A DNA stretch of 64,000 nucleotides, taken from the NCBI GenBank assembly GCA_028278525.1, contig JANQEE010000023.1, positions 44,613-108,612 on the forward strand, written 5' to 3'. This DNA is from Minwuiaceae bacterium. Lineage in GTDB: Bacteria; Pseudomonadota; Alphaproteobacteria; Minwuiales; Minwuiaceae. This document shows, piece after piece, positions 17,191-25,461 of the stretch. The position numbers were made by a program, and so were the translations under genes. Positions within the stretch are counted from its first letter, which is position 1; every line of letters starts with the position of its first letter. The notes under the pieces are model-generated. The model saw nothing but the letters and a program-made list of their open reading frames with translations, searched no databases and had not been told where the DNA came from.

Positions 17191-18318
17191 TTACTCGCGC
17201 CGCAGCCCCGGAAACACGACCTCGGTGATAATCGCGACCGGCAGCTTCCAGGCGTCCGCCTGATTGTAGTTGCCGGCCATCACGACGACCTGCAGGTCCA
17301 GTTGGCGCAACATGAACAGCCGCTGCCCGCCGTTGCCGAACCCGGCGACCCAACGCTGCCCGCCGGCGGATTTCGGGCCGAGCCACCAATGGTAGCCGTA
17401 ATAGATATCGTCGACCTGGGCCCGCGTCTCGAACGACTGCGCCAGCCAGTCCGCAGGCACGACCTGTTCGCCCTTCCATTGCCCGCCGTTCAGCACCAAC
17501 TGTCCGATCTTTGCCAGGTCGCGCGGTTTCAGCCGTAGCCCCGACGCCGCGACATAGGCGCCGTCGCGGCCCCGTACCCAGTCGATCTCGTCGATGCCGA
17601 GCGGCCGGAACAGGTTGTCGACCGCGTAATCGCGAAGCGTCAGGCCGCTCCCCTTGGCGATCAGCCTTCCAAGCAGGGCGGTCGCGCCGCCGTTATAGAC
17701 CCATTGCGTCCCCGGCTCGGCGACCATCGGCCGATCCAGCACATAGCGGTAGCGGTCGCCGGCCAGTTCCATCGCATGTTCGCTGTTGCGCGGATCCGCA
17801 TAGGACAGGCCTTCGTCCCATTCGGTGCCCAGCATCATCGACAGCGCGTGGGCCACCGTCATCCGCTGCCGCGTCGGGTCCGCCGCCAGGTCCGGATACT
17901 CGGGGAATTGATTCACCAGCGTCGCGTCCAACGGCGGTACGACGCCGTCGGCCAGGGCGATGCCGTACAGCAGGCCGACAATGCTCTTTGTCACCGACCG
18001 CAGGTCGTGCAAGTCGTCCGACTCGAATTTCCTCCGGCCGAGCGGCCGTCCCCAGCGCTCGTCCCGGCCTTCGTAGTACCGCTCCAGGATAAGCCGGCCG
18101 CCCCGCGTTATCAGGACGGCATGCAGGTTCTTGAACCGGCCGTTTTCGACGCCCGCGTCGATCTGCTCGCCCAGACCCGGCGCGAAGCCGGCCTCTGCTA
18201 AACCGGTGCGCGGCCAACCGTCGGCCGCCTGTGCTTTAGAAGAATCTGAGCCGCCGATCATGATGATCCCCACGATGGCAATCAGGACAGCGCGGCCGCT
18301 GCGTCGGTTCATAGCCAT
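17191..18318 (-). CDS. Serine hydrolase of the beta-lactamase (class C/esterase) family
   Basis: A 375-residue exported hydrolase. A signal peptide or anchor covers residues about 8-30. The catalytic SXXK motif is Ser108-Val-Thr-Lys111, the tyrosine motif is Tyr208-Asn209, and a GFGNGGQ segment takes the place of the third KTG/HXG box. Members include esterases, D-aminopeptidases and penicillin-binding-like enzymes, usually not true beta-lactamases. Its ATG directly abuts the TauD-family stop (positions 18,319 and 18,318), so it is translationally coupled to the dioxygenase. Confidence 0.88.
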   Translation of the reverse strand: MAMNRRSGRAVLIAIVGIIMIGGSDSSKAQAADGWPRTGLAEAGFAPGLGEQIDAGVENGRFKNLHAVLITRGGRLILERYYEGRDERWGRPLGRRKFESDDLHDLRSVTKSIVGLLYGIALADGVVPPLDATLVNQFPEYPDLAADPTRQRMTVAHALSMMLGTEWDEGLSYADPRNSEHAMELAGDRYRYVLDRPMVAEPGTQWVYNGGATALLGRLIAKGSGLTLRDYAVDNLFRPLGIDEIDWVRGRDGAYVAASGLRLKPRDLAKIGQLVLNGGQWKGEQVVPADWLAQSFETRAQVDDIYYGYHWWLGPKSAGGQRWVAGFGNGGQRLFMLRQLDLQVVVMAGNYNQADAWKLPVAIITEVVFPGLRRE

Positions 18319-19173
18319 TCAGGCCGCCAGTTTTCCGCCTTCCACTGTGATCCGGTGCATCAACCGCCGGGAGCCATGGTAGTCGTTCAACGCGTAGTGC
18401 CAGGTGGCCCGGTTGTCCCAGAAGGCGATGGAGCCAGGCGCCCACTGGAAGCGGTAGGTGTGTTCCGGCTTCGCCGCGTGCGCGTACAGCATTTGCAGCA
18501 GCGGCGCGCTTTCCGCATCCGTCCAGCCGTCGAAGCGGAGCGTAAAGCCGGGATTGACGTAGAGCGCTTTCTTGCCGCTGATCGGGTGGCTGATAACCGC
18601 CGGGTGCACGCTGTCCTGCGTCGCCGCCGCCTCGTTGCCGAACCGGTCGCTTAAGTCGGCCCCTTCCTGTTTGTAACGGGAGTTGGCCCCGAACACATGG
18701 CGGCTGGAATGCACCGCCTTCAGCCCTTCCAGGGTCTGCTTCAGGCCGTCGGACAGGTTTTCGTAGGCCGCATACATGTTCGCGAACAGGGTGTCGCCGC
18801 CGGTCGGCGGCGTCTCGCGCGCCAGCAGGATGGAGCCCATTGCCGGCTCTTCGTCGTAGGAGTGATCGGTATGCCAACCGCCGCCGATATTGGTCTGCTG
18901 GTCCGGCTCCTTGCGTACCTCGGCGATCATCGGGTGACTCTCGACCGCGCCGAAGAAGCGGTTGACGTTGATCGTGCCGAACCGTTCCGCCAGCGTGACA
19001 TGCTCGTCCGGCGTCAGCGTCTGGTCGCGGAAGAACAGCACCCCGTGCTCGCCCAGCGTTTGCCGCAGTCTGTCACGCGCCTGATCGGTGACGCCCAGCG
19101 ACAAATCTACGTTCTCGACAAACGCCCCGACGCCGCCGCCGCTCGGCCGAATGGTGAAATCCTCGTTCTGCAT
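18319..19173 (-). CDS. TauD/TfdA-family Fe(II)/2-oxoglutarate dioxygenase
   Basis: A 284-residue non-haem iron dioxygenase that hydroxylates its substrate using 2-oxoglutarate and O2. Iron ligands are His101 and Asp103 in GWHTDHS and His259 in ATWHYA; Arg270 in SRRLMHR binds the 2-oxoglutarate carboxylate. Characterised members act on taurine, alkyl sulfates or 2,4-D; the substrate here is unknown and no sulfonate transporter is nearby. The ATG at 19173 has GGAG upstream; the frame is open to 19239. It is the first gene of an operon with the serine hydrolase, which might release or process the same ester (inference). Confidence 0.92.
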   Translation of the reverse strand: MQNEDFTIRPSGGGVGAFVENVDLSLGVTDQARDRLRQTLGEHGVLFFRDQTLTPDEHVTLAERFGTINVNRFFGAVESHPMIAEVRKEPDQQTNIGGGWHTDHSYDEEPAMGSILLARETPPTGGDTLFANMYAAYENLSDGLKQTLEGLKAVHSSRHVFGANSRYKQEGADLSDRFGNEAAATQDSVHPAVISHPISGKKALYVNPGFTLRFDGWTDAESAPLLQMLYAHAAKPEHTYRFQWAPGSIAFWDNRATWHYALNDYHGSRRLMHRITVEGGKLAA

Positions 19174-19268
19174 CGCTCTCTGCTCCCTGGTGGAAGGCCT
19201 ATTATACCAGCAGGCCCCGTCGATTGCGCGCCCGTGCAAGGGGCTTCCGCGAGTGGCATAATCCGAAA

Positions 19269-19601
19269 ATGATCAGGATTCTGCGCCTCATCGCGGCCGG
19301 TTGTCTGATCGCGGCGGTTTTGTCGGCCGCGCCGGCGACGGCGGACGCCATCGACGGCAACTGGTGTGCATTGGACGGCCGCCATTTCACTATCGACGGG
19401 CCGGCGATAACCACGCCCGGCGGTGTGCATGTAACCGGCAACTACCGCCGCCACTACTTCGCCTATACCGTGCCGAAACCGGAACCGAATGCGGGCGCGG
19501 CGGTCCTGATGACCCTGGTGAACGAAGAAACCGTCCACCTCAAGGTCGACGTCCCCGGTGCCGAAACCGAAATCTGGCGCCGCTGCGACCTGACGTCGTA
19601 G
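19269..19601 (+). CDS. Small exported protein of unknown function
   Basis: 110 residues with a clear signal peptide (MIRILRL, hydrophobic core, cleavage after the APATADA region). The mature part of about 85 residues begins with GNWCALDGRHFTIDG and has a second Cys near the C-terminus (WRRCDL), so one disulfide is likely. It looks like a small beta-sandwich periplasmic protein, but no family is recognised with confidence. It is divergent from the TauD operon and convergent with the small membrane protein at 19,606. The ribosome-binding site is weak. Confidence 0.65.
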   Translation: MIRILRLIAAGCLIAAVLSAAPATADAIDGNWCALDGRHFTIDGPAITTPGGVHVTGNYRRHYFAYTVPKPEPNAGAAVLMTLVNEETVHLKVDVPGAETEIWRRCDLTS

Positions 19602-19605
19602 CAGC

Positions 19606-19944
19606 CTACTGGTCCTTCTCCAGCAACTCCCGCAGCCGCGCCATTTTCCGCGCGAACCCGGGCTCCGCCGTCAGCCGGTTGTGATAGATCCAGGGGCCCA
19701 TGTTGGAGAGTTCGGCGAGGAACGCGTCGCTCACATGCGGCGGCTCGATCCGCGACGTCTGCTTCGGTCGAGCGTCATCCGCGGGCCCGTCGTCGCCCGC
19801 CGCCCAGCGACACAGCAGGAAGACGGCCGCCGCGGCGACGGCGCCGCCCGCGATCTGCAGCAGGGCCTGTTTCGACCATGCCACCCAAAGGGCGAGGGGC
19901 GTCAGCGCCAGGTAAAGGCCCAGGACGGTCGCCGTTGCCCGCAA
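19606..19944 (-). CDS. Small membrane protein of unknown function
   Basis: About 112 residues with two hydrophobic segments near the N-terminus (about 5-22 and 28-46), then a soluble tail containing SDAFLAELSNMGPWIYHNRLTAE. No family was recognised. No in-frame ATG precedes the first helix; a TTG at 19944 is the most upstream start. The nearby SnoaL-like gene is oriented the same way 81 bases upstream. Confidence 0.5.
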   Translation of the reverse strand: MRATATVLGLYLALTPLALWVAWSKQALLQIAGGAVAAAAVFLLCRWAAGDDGPADDARPKQTSRIEPPHVSDAFLAELSNMGPWIYHNRLTAEPGFARKMARLRELLEKDQ

Positions 19945-20025
19945 TATTACCGTCGTAGCGCCGGCCTGCTTTCTCGAACGCCGGCAGCCGGAAACGCCAC
20001 GCCGATCGGGCTTCGCGCCCTCGGT

Positions 20026-20472
20026 CTAGGCGGCCTCCAGGCGGCCATGGACCCAACTCCGTACGATCGTATCGTCAGCCGGATAATGCTCGGGGGCCAG
20101 CGGCGTTATTTGCGCCTGGATGCAGAGCCAGTCGCCGTTCTCTTCCATATAGGTGTCGGTATAGACGGTCATGCCGGCCTGCTCGGCGCCGTTCGCCCGG
20201 CGGACATACTTGTTGGCCGACCGCACCAAGGCGACATTGCCGAACAGCGAGATCTGCTCGTCCCGATAGTCCCAATAGGCGAACTGGTCCGGATCGAACG
20301 CCGTGGCCCAGTACTTCAGGTAGGTCTGCCGGTCCAGTTTCGCACCGTTCGGCATCAGGCAGATAAACCGCGGGTGGATGATGGCGTCGTGCGCCTCGAC
20401 ATCGTTGGTGACGAAGTTCTGAATAAAGCGCTCGTTCAGCGCCCGGAGTTTGCTTAAAGCCTCGCCGCTCAT
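20026..20472 (-). CDS. SnoaL/NTF2-like (DUF4440-type) protein
   Basis: A 148-residue protein with the cone-shaped NTF2-like fold pattern: an N-terminal helix (LRALNERFIQNFVTNDVEAHDAI), the IHPRF motif after helix 3, and C-terminal strands including TDTYMEENGDWLCIQAQITP. Proteins of this kind are small-molecule-binding or isomerase-like, often of unknown substrate. It is probably cytoplasmic. It starts at an ATG at 20472. The operon relationship with neighbours is uncertain. Confidence 0.75.
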   Translation of the reverse strand: MSGEALSKLRALNERFIQNFVTNDVEAHDAIIHPRFICLMPNGAKLDRQTYLKYWATAFDPDQFAYWDYRDEQISLFGNVALVRSANKYVRRANGAEQAGMTVYTDTYMEENGDWLCIQAQITPLAPEHYPADDTIVRSWVHGRLEAA

Positions 20473-20556
20473 GTCTGTCCTCGCTTTTCCGTTGTCCGAC
20501 CCCGAACCGTGTCGGGCGAAGCGAGGAAAAGCAATTACATGGGAGGTAAACCTGGA

Positions 20557-21372
20557 CTAAGTCGGCGAGCCGGCCAGCCCGTCGATCAGGCGCGCCGTTG
20601 CCGGATCCGCCGGGTACAGGCTTTCGACCCTGACGTGCCGCGGGGCGAGGGCGGATGGCAGCGCGAACGTCGTAAAAGCGGTGTGGAAGGAAAGCGTCGC
20701 CTCGTCGTGCCGAAGGCGCATGGTCAGTGGCGGGCCGGCATCGGCGCGTTTTTTCGCCAGACTTGCGGTCTCGGAAACCCCCGGATAGGCGTGCAACGCA
20801 TCGCGCAGCCGTTCCGCCGCCGATCCGATTGCCATCGACGCCTCGCGTTCGATTTCCGTCACGAACGGTTCGGCATAATCGTTCCAGTTCGGCATGAACG
20901 GGCGCAGCCCGTCCGGGTGACACAATATGTGTAGGGCGTTGCCGGCAACGTCGTCCGGCAGCCGGTAGGAGCGGCGGAACAGGCCGAACAGACGGTCCGC
21001 GGCCTCGTTCCGCATGCGGATGTTCCAGTTCTCGTCGATCACCAGGGTTGGAAACGTCGCCTGCTGCGCGAGGATGGAGCCGAGCACCGGTTCCAGACTT
21101 TCGAATCCCGCGGGCTCGAGTGCGTCGGCCGGATAGGCCGGTGCATAGCCGGCCGAAAGCAGCAGAACGTTTGCGTCGGCGGTCGCAAGGTCGAGACTTT
21201 CCGCCAGCCGCCGAACCATGTCCCGGCTGGGCCGGGAGCGGCCGGTTTCCAGGAACGACAGATGCCGAATCGATATCCGCGCGTCCTCGGCCAGCGCCAA
21301 CTGACTGAGGCGGCGGGTCTTGCGCCAGTGCCTCAGCAGCAGGCGAAACGCCGGCCCGGTCGCGCTAGTCAT
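20557..21372 (-). CDS. XRE-type regulator with MmyB-like ligand-binding domain
   Basis: A 271-residue transcription regulator. An N-terminal helix-turn-helix (about 8-70) carries LRHWRKTRRLSQLALAEDARISIRHLSFLETGRSRPS, followed by the MmyB-like C-terminal domain (about 95-270) with the typical LVIDENWNIRMRNEAADRLF and FMPNWNDYAEPFV segments. MmyB-like domains are PAS-related and may bind fatty acyl ligands. Its ATG overlaps the stop of the upstream HxlR gene in ATGACTAG, so the two regulators are translationally coupled. Confidence 0.88.
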   Translation of the reverse strand: MTSATGPAFRLLLRHWRKTRRLSQLALAEDARISIRHLSFLETGRSRPSRDMVRRLAESLDLATADANVLLLSAGYAPAYPADALEPAGFESLEPVLGSILAQQATFPTLVIDENWNIRMRNEAADRLFGLFRRSYRLPDDVAGNALHILCHPDGLRPFMPNWNDYAEPFVTEIEREASMAIGSAAERLRDALHAYPGVSETASLAKKRADAGPPLTMRLRHDEATLSFHTAFTTFALPSALAPRHVRVESLYPADPATARLIDGLAGSPT

Positions 21373-21781
21373 CGCGGAGCCGCGCCGTGAAGGCCGCAAT
21401 CGTGCCCGCGCGGTCCGCCTTGAAGCCGGGCACGAAGTCGGCGGGCGCATCGGTCTTGGCGTCGTGGGTCGCGCCCCAGGCGGCGATCTCCAGCAGCACC
21501 GGCACCAGCGCGACGCCTTTCTCGGTCGCCCGGTAGATCACCTTGCGGCCGTCCGCCGGGTCGGAGCTGCGGTCGATCACGCCGGCCGCTTCCAGCCGCT
21601 TCAGCCGGTCGGCCAGAATGTTGGTGGCGATGCCCTCGTCGGAATTCAACAGCTCCTGGAAGCGGCGTTTGTTCTGCAGCAGCAGGTCGCGCAGGATCAA
21701 CAGCGTCCAGCGGTCGCCGAAGATCTCCAGCCCGAAATTGATCGGGCAGCCGGTCCGGCGCATCGCGGTTTTCCGTGCCAT
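21365..21781 (-). CDS. HxlR-family transcriptional regulator
   Basis: A 138-residue winged-helix regulator with CPINFGLEIFGDRWTLLILRDLLL, the FQELLNSDEGIATNILADRLKRLE recognition region and the wing YRATEKG; the Cys in the N-terminal CPI is typical. It probably represses its own gene and the divergent GFA gene through paired TTGC...GCAA dyads in the 92-base intergenic region. The ATG at 21781 is chosen; a GTG at 21802 is an alternative. Its stop overlaps the start of the MmyB-like regulator by eight bases. Confidence 0.88.
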   Translation of the reverse strand: MARKTAMRRTGCPINFGLEIFGDRWTLLILRDLLLQNKRRFQELLNSDEGIATNILADRLKRLEAAGVIDRSSDPADGRKVIYRATEKGVALVPVLLEIAAWGATHDAKTDAPADFVPGFKADRAGTIAAFTARLRDD

Positions 21782-21802
21782 GAATGTTTCTCGCAAATTC
21801 AC

Positions 21803-21847
21803 TTGCGTTTTGCAATTGTTTGAGCAATATTACTTGCAATTCGCAAG
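21803..21847. promoter_or_regulatory. Twin dyad operator between the HxlR and GFA genes
   Basis: Two matching dyads: TTGCGTTTTGCAA at 21,803-21,815 and CTTGCAATTCGCAAG at 21,833-21,847. Both have TTGC/GCAA arms around a five-base spacer, and their centres are 31 bases apart, close to three helical turns. The position between divergent genes fits binding by two HxlR dimers on one DNA face. Confidence 0.6.
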
Positions 21848-21873
21848 CAACCTTATCCCAGGGGGACGATATC

Positions 21874-22293
21874 ATGGAATTCTCAGGCGGATGTCTTTGT
21901 GGCGCGGTCCGTTACCGGGGCAGGGACCCGATGGGCGGTGGCCACTGCCACTGCGTCGATTGCCGCAAGGCCAGCGGCACCGGCCACGGATCGCATATGA
22001 TGGTGCGGCAGGACGCGATAGAGGTGACCGGGGAGGTGAAGTTTTACGAGTCCCCGGCGGACAGCGGCAACACCGTCCGGCGGGGCTTCTGCCCGACCTG
22101 CGGTTCGGCGATCTGTTCCACAAACAGTGGAATGCCGGGTGTCACCGTGATCCGCGCCTCCAGCCTCGACGATCCGGAGGTGTTCAAGCCGCAGATGGTG
22201 GTCTATGCCGCCAGAGCCGCGTCCTGGGACCCGGTCGCCCAAGGCCTGCCGGCCTTCGACGGCATGCCGCCGCAGGAGCGCCGGCCCAGCTAG
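21874..22293 (+). CDS. GFA-family zinc protein (glutathione-dependent formaldehyde-activating fold)
   Basis: A 139-residue protein with the GFA/CENP-V-like zinc sites: Cys7 and Cys9 in GGCLCGAVRY, Cys25, Cys27 and Cys30 in HCHCVDCRK, and Cys72 and Cys75 in FCPTCGS. The type enzyme was described as speeding S-hydroxymethylglutathione formation, but most relatives have no proven reaction. The ATG at 21874 is preceded by a GGGGGA ribosome-binding site. It is divergent from an HxlR regulator, which suggests induction by a small, perhaps electrophilic, compound (inference). Two palindromic elements follow its stop. Confidence 0.88.
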   Translation: MEFSGGCLCGAVRYRGRDPMGGGHCHCVDCRKASGTGHGSHMMVRQDAIEVTGEVKFYESPADSGNTVRRGFCPTCGSAICSTNSGMPGVTVIRASSLDDPEVFKPQMVVYAARAASWDPVAQGLPAFDGMPPQERRPS

Positions 22294-22340
22294 ATCAACC
22301 TGCGTTCAGGTGGACTCACCTGAACGCAGATAAGTTGATC
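22293..22340. repeat. Palindromic element (first of a pair)
   Basis: A 48-base near-perfect hairpin: outer arms GATCAAC/GTTGATC and inner arms CTGCGTTCAGGTG/CACCTGAACGCAG around a short loop. It overlaps the last base of the GFA stop codon and has no T tract, so it resembles a REP-type element more than a terminator. A different palindrome follows 12 bases later. Confidence 0.75.
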
Positions 22341-22352
22341 GCTCTTAACAAG

Positions 22353-22392
22353 CTAGAGCATCCCGCGTTCGATTGAACGTGGGATGCGCTAG
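22353..22392. repeat. Palindromic element (second of a pair)
   Basis: A 40-base hairpin: CTAG.GCATCCC and GGGATGC.CTAG outer arms, then GCGTTC/GAACGT around GATT. Its sequence differs from the element at 22,293, so two distinct hairpin families sit side by side between the GFA and MetE-like genes. Confidence 0.75.
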
Positions 22393-22431
22393 ACCCCGTA
22401 TTTGTCGGACGCGGAAAGGGCGCTACAGTTA

Positions 22432-22463
22432 CCTCTCGTTAACCATAACGAACCGACGAGAGG
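22432..22463 (+). promoter_or_regulatory. Leader hairpin overlapping the ribosome-binding site
   Basis: CCTCTCG at 22,432-22,438 pairs with CGAGAGG at 22,457-22,463. The right arm contains the GAGAGGA Shine-Dalgarno sequence, which lies eight bases before the ATG at 22,473. If formed in the mRNA, the hairpin would hide the ribosome-binding site. No known riboswitch core was recognised. Confidence 0.4.
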
Positions 22464-22472
22464 ACTTTCGAT

Positions 22473-23618
22473 ATGTCGATACCGACCGAGAACGTAGGGT
22501 CCTTACCGCGTCCGACAAAACTCCAACAGGCAATCGCCGACTACGACGCCGGCAAGATCGACCACGATGTGCTGGTGGCCGAGCAGGACGCCGCCTGCCT
22601 CGATTCCATAAAACGGATGGAAGCGACCGGCTCGCCCATGGTCACCGACGGCGAGCAGCGCGCCTCCAGCTTCGCCACCTATCCGATCACCGACACGCTC
22701 GCCGGCACCGGCCTCGCCGACAACCTGGCGGCCGACGGCCAGTATTTCGCGATCTTCGAGGACGGCCATCACCGGCAATTGCCGCGGCTCACAGGCGGCC
22801 CGTTCCGCTACAAGACCTACGCCGCCGACTATCTGGTCAAAGCCATCGATATGGCGAGCAAGCCGGTCAAGCAGGCGGTGATCGCGCCGTCTATGCTGGC
22901 GCTGCTGTACCCGCTCGACCAGGACGTGCCCGGCTACCGGCGCGAGGCATTCGAGGAAGACCTGGTCGACGAGTGCGCGAAGGACATCCGCAAGTGCTTC
23001 GACGCCGGCGCCGTCCGCGTCTCCATCGACTTCACCGAGGGCCGGCTCGCCTGCAAGAACGATCCACGCAACCCGTGGACCGGCCGCCACATGCTCAACC
23101 ACTTCATCGACCTAAACAATCGCGTGCTGGACCGCTTCTCGGCGGAGGAGCGCATCAATATCGGCGTCCATACCTGCCCGGGCGGCGACTGCGACTCGAC
23201 CCACAGCGCCGATGTCGACTACGCCGAGCTGCTGCCGAGCCTGTTCCAGATCGACGCCGGCTACTTCCTGATCCAGCTCGCCAGCGAGCCGGACAAGGAG
23301 CGCGTCTACAAACTCTGCGGCGAGCACAGCCGCGAAGACGCGAACGGCGTGCCCCAGGTCTGCTTCATCGGCGTGATCAACCCGCAGAACCCGGAGGTCG
23401 AGACGCCGGAACAGGTCTGCGCCGACCTGGTGCTGGCGTCGCAATACATCCCGAAGGAGCGGCTGGGCTCGACCGACGATTGCGGCTTTTCGCCGTTCAG
23501 CATCGACGTGAAACCGAAGCACGGCTCGCCCGATTTCGCCCGCGACATCGCCTTCCAAAAGATCAAGGCGCGCGTCGACGGCACGAGGATGGCGTCGGTT
23601 GAACTCGGGATGGCGTGA
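22473..23618 (+). CDS. Cobalamin-independent methionine synthase II-like (MetE C-terminal domain) protein
   Basis: A 381-residue TIM-barrel protein equivalent to the catalytic C-terminal half of MetE. The zinc-site motif is His233-x-Cys235 in GVHTCPGGD, with a further Cys at 337 in DDCGFSPF; the N-terminus has the expected VGSLPRP. These short MetE-like proteins lack the N-terminal half and transfer methyl groups from folate or other donors to thiols; physiological substrates are mostly unknown. The ATG at 22473 has a GAGAGGA site, possibly masked by a leader hairpin. A monooxygenase lies convergent downstream, separated by an interspersed repeat. Confidence 0.85.
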   Translation: MSIPTENVGSLPRPTKLQQAIADYDAGKIDHDVLVAEQDAACLDSIKRMEATGSPMVTDGEQRASSFATYPITDTLAGTGLADNLAADGQYFAIFEDGHHRQLPRLTGGPFRYKTYAADYLVKAIDMASKPVKQAVIAPSMLALLYPLDQDVPGYRREAFEEDLVDECAKDIRKCFDAGAVRVSIDFTEGRLACKNDPRNPWTGRHMLNHFIDLNNRVLDRFSAEERINIGVHTCPGGDCDSTHSADVDYAELLPSLFQIDAGYFLIQLASEPDKERVYKLCGEHSREDANGVPQVCFIGVINPQNPEVETPEQVCADLVLASQYIPKERLGSTDDCGFSPFSIDVKPKHGSPDFARDIAFQKIKARVDGTRMASVELGMA

Positions 23619-23632
23619 GACCAAAGACCGGC

Positions 23633-23718
23633 CGTCATTGCGAGCGTAGCGAAGCAATCTCGAGCGGCCATGCTCTACGCCGTCGAGATCGCCGCGGCCC
23701 TACGGGCCTCGCGATGAC
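23633..23718 (+). repeat. Interspersed palindromic repeat, copy 2
   Basis: An 86-base copy of the GTCATTGCGAG...CTCGCGATGAC family. It is nearly identical to copy 3 at 25,462-25,547 and in the same orientation; the pair brackets the monooxygenase gene. The central segment GAGCGGCCATGCTCTACGCC differs from copy 1. Confidence 0.9.
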
Positions 23719-23757
23719 CGCTTTGTCCGGTCGGCGTATCGCCGGCGAGTGAGCGCC

Positions 23758-25365
23758 TCAAGCCAGGGCAAAGCCCTCGTAGCCGTTGGCCACGACCTCC
23801 TCGCACTTCTCCACGTAGGGCGGGAAGCCGATATAGGGCATGAAGACGCGCGGCTTGCCCGGCACGTTGGCGCCGAGGTACCAGGAATTGCAGGACGGAT
23901 AGAGCGTGTGGTTGGCGACGTCGTTGACGTGGCCGACCCACGCGTCCTCCGCCTCCACGGTCGGGTCGATCCGCTTCCACCCCTTGTCCCGCATGTAGCC
24001 GATGCAATCGGCGATCCATTCCACATGCTGCTCGATCGACGGCAGCATGTTGGACAGCACCGACGGGCTGCCCGGCCCGGTGATCGTGAACAGGTTGGGA
24101 AAGCCGGCGGTCGCCAGCCCGAGATAGGTGCGCGGCCCCTCGGCCCACTTCTCTTCCAGCGGCAACCCGCCGACGCCCTGGATGTCGACCTTCAGCAACG
24201 CCCCGGTCATGGCATCGAAGCCGGTGGCGAAGACAATCGCATCGACCGCATATTCCTTGCCCGCCACCACGATGCCGTTCTTCGTAATCGCCTCGACCGG
24301 CGTCTCGCTCACGTCGACCAGGCTCACGTTCGGCCGGTTGTAGGTCTGGAAATAGCCGGTATCGACGCAAAGCCTTTTGCAGCCGATCACCGTCTTCGGC
24401 GACAGCAGGTCGGCCACCTTCGGGTCGTCGACGACGCTACGGATCTTGGCGCGCACGAACTCGGCCGCCGTGTCGTTTGCCTTCCCGTCCAGCAGCAGGT
24501 CCATGAACGCGCCCATGAACGGCAGCCCGCCGGCCTGCCAGCGCTTCTCGTACTGCGCGCGGCGCTCCTCGTCCGATACCGCCAACGCCGACTGCTCGTT
24601 CGGCCGGGTGTGCAGCCCGCTCCGCATCTCCTTGGCCTCGGCGCGGAAGGTCGGATAGTCCGCCTTGACCTTGTTGCGCACCGCCGGGTCGAGCGGCCCG
24701 TTATGCGCCGGCACCGCGTAGTTTGGCGTCCGTTGGAAAACGGTGAGATGCTTTGCCTGCTCGGCGATGATCGGGATCGACTGGATCGCCGACGACCCGG
24801 TGCCGATCACCCCGACCCGTTTGCCTGAGAAGTCGACGCCGTCGTGCGGCCAGTTGCCGGTGTGGTAGCGCCGGCCCTGGAAACTGTCCAGCCCCGGAAA
24901 GTCCGGCGTGTTGGTCGACGACAGGCAGCCCGTCGCCATCACCATGTACGCCGCGGTGACCCTGTCGCCCCGGTCGGTCTCGACCGTCCAGCGATCCGCC
25001 GCCTCGTCGAACGTCGCCTTCGTCACCCGTGTCTCGAATTGGATGTCGCGGCGTAGGTCGAACCGGTCGGCCACATGGTTGGCGTATTCCAGGATCTCGG
25101 GCTGCGGCGCGTAGCGCTCCGACCAGTCCCATTCCTGCTGAAGGTCGTCGGAGAACTGGTAGGAATATTCCATGCTCTCCACGTCGCAGCGCGCGCCGGG
25201 ATAGCGGTTCCAGTACCAGGTGCCGCCGACCCCGTCGCCGGTCTCGAACACCCGCGCGGTCATCCCCATGCCGCGCAGCCGGTGCAGCATATACATCCCC
25301 GCGAACCCGGCCCCGACGATCACCGCGTCGAAGTCGGCCGCCCGTCCCCCATTTGTTTTCGACAT
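23758..25365 (-). CDS. Flavin-containing Baeyer-Villiger-type monooxygenase
   Basis: A 535-residue FAD- and NADPH-dependent monooxygenase that inserts oxygen next to a ketone, giving an ester or lactone. It has a first Rossmann motif GAGFAG (18-23), the Baeyer-Villiger fingerprint FQGRRYHTGNWP at 162-173 and a second Rossmann motif GTGSSA (188-193); the GTWYWNRYPGARCD segment is typical of the cyclohexanone/phenylacetone monooxygenase group. The substrate is unknown. The ATG at 25365 has GGAG upstream. No operon partner: it is flanked by two direct copies of the 86-bp repeat, as if on its own exchangeable segment. Confidence 0.93.
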   Translation of the reverse strand: MSKTNGGRAADFDAVIVGAGFAGMYMLHRLRGMGMTARVFETGDGVGGTWYWNRYPGARCDVESMEYSYQFSDDLQQEWDWSERYAPQPEILEYANHVADRFDLRRDIQFETRVTKATFDEAADRWTVETDRGDRVTAAYMVMATGCLSSTNTPDFPGLDSFQGRRYHTGNWPHDGVDFSGKRVGVIGTGSSAIQSIPIIAEQAKHLTVFQRTPNYAVPAHNGPLDPAVRNKVKADYPTFRAEAKEMRSGLHTRPNEQSALAVSDEERRAQYEKRWQAGGLPFMGAFMDLLLDGKANDTAAEFVRAKIRSVVDDPKVADLLSPKTVIGCKRLCVDTGYFQTYNRPNVSLVDVSETPVEAITKNGIVVAGKEYAVDAIVFATGFDAMTGALLKVDIQGVGGLPLEEKWAEGPRTYLGLATAGFPNLFTITGPGSPSVLSNMLPSIEQHVEWIADCIGYMRDKGWKRIDPTVEAEDAWVGHVNDVANHTLYPSCNSWYLGANVPGKPRVFMPYIGFPPYVEKCEEVVANGYEGFALA

Positions 25366-25461
25366 ACTCGCTCCATCCCGCTTGACTGGCGTCAAGCTTC
25401 GGGCGAGGGCGCGGGCGTGTCAAATCCGCCGGGACGTCGACAGGAGGACAACGCCTCCACT

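Noticed and set aside
22432..22463. Cobalamin or SAM riboswitch before the MetE-like gene
   Set aside because: No conserved riboswitch core, only one short hairpin.
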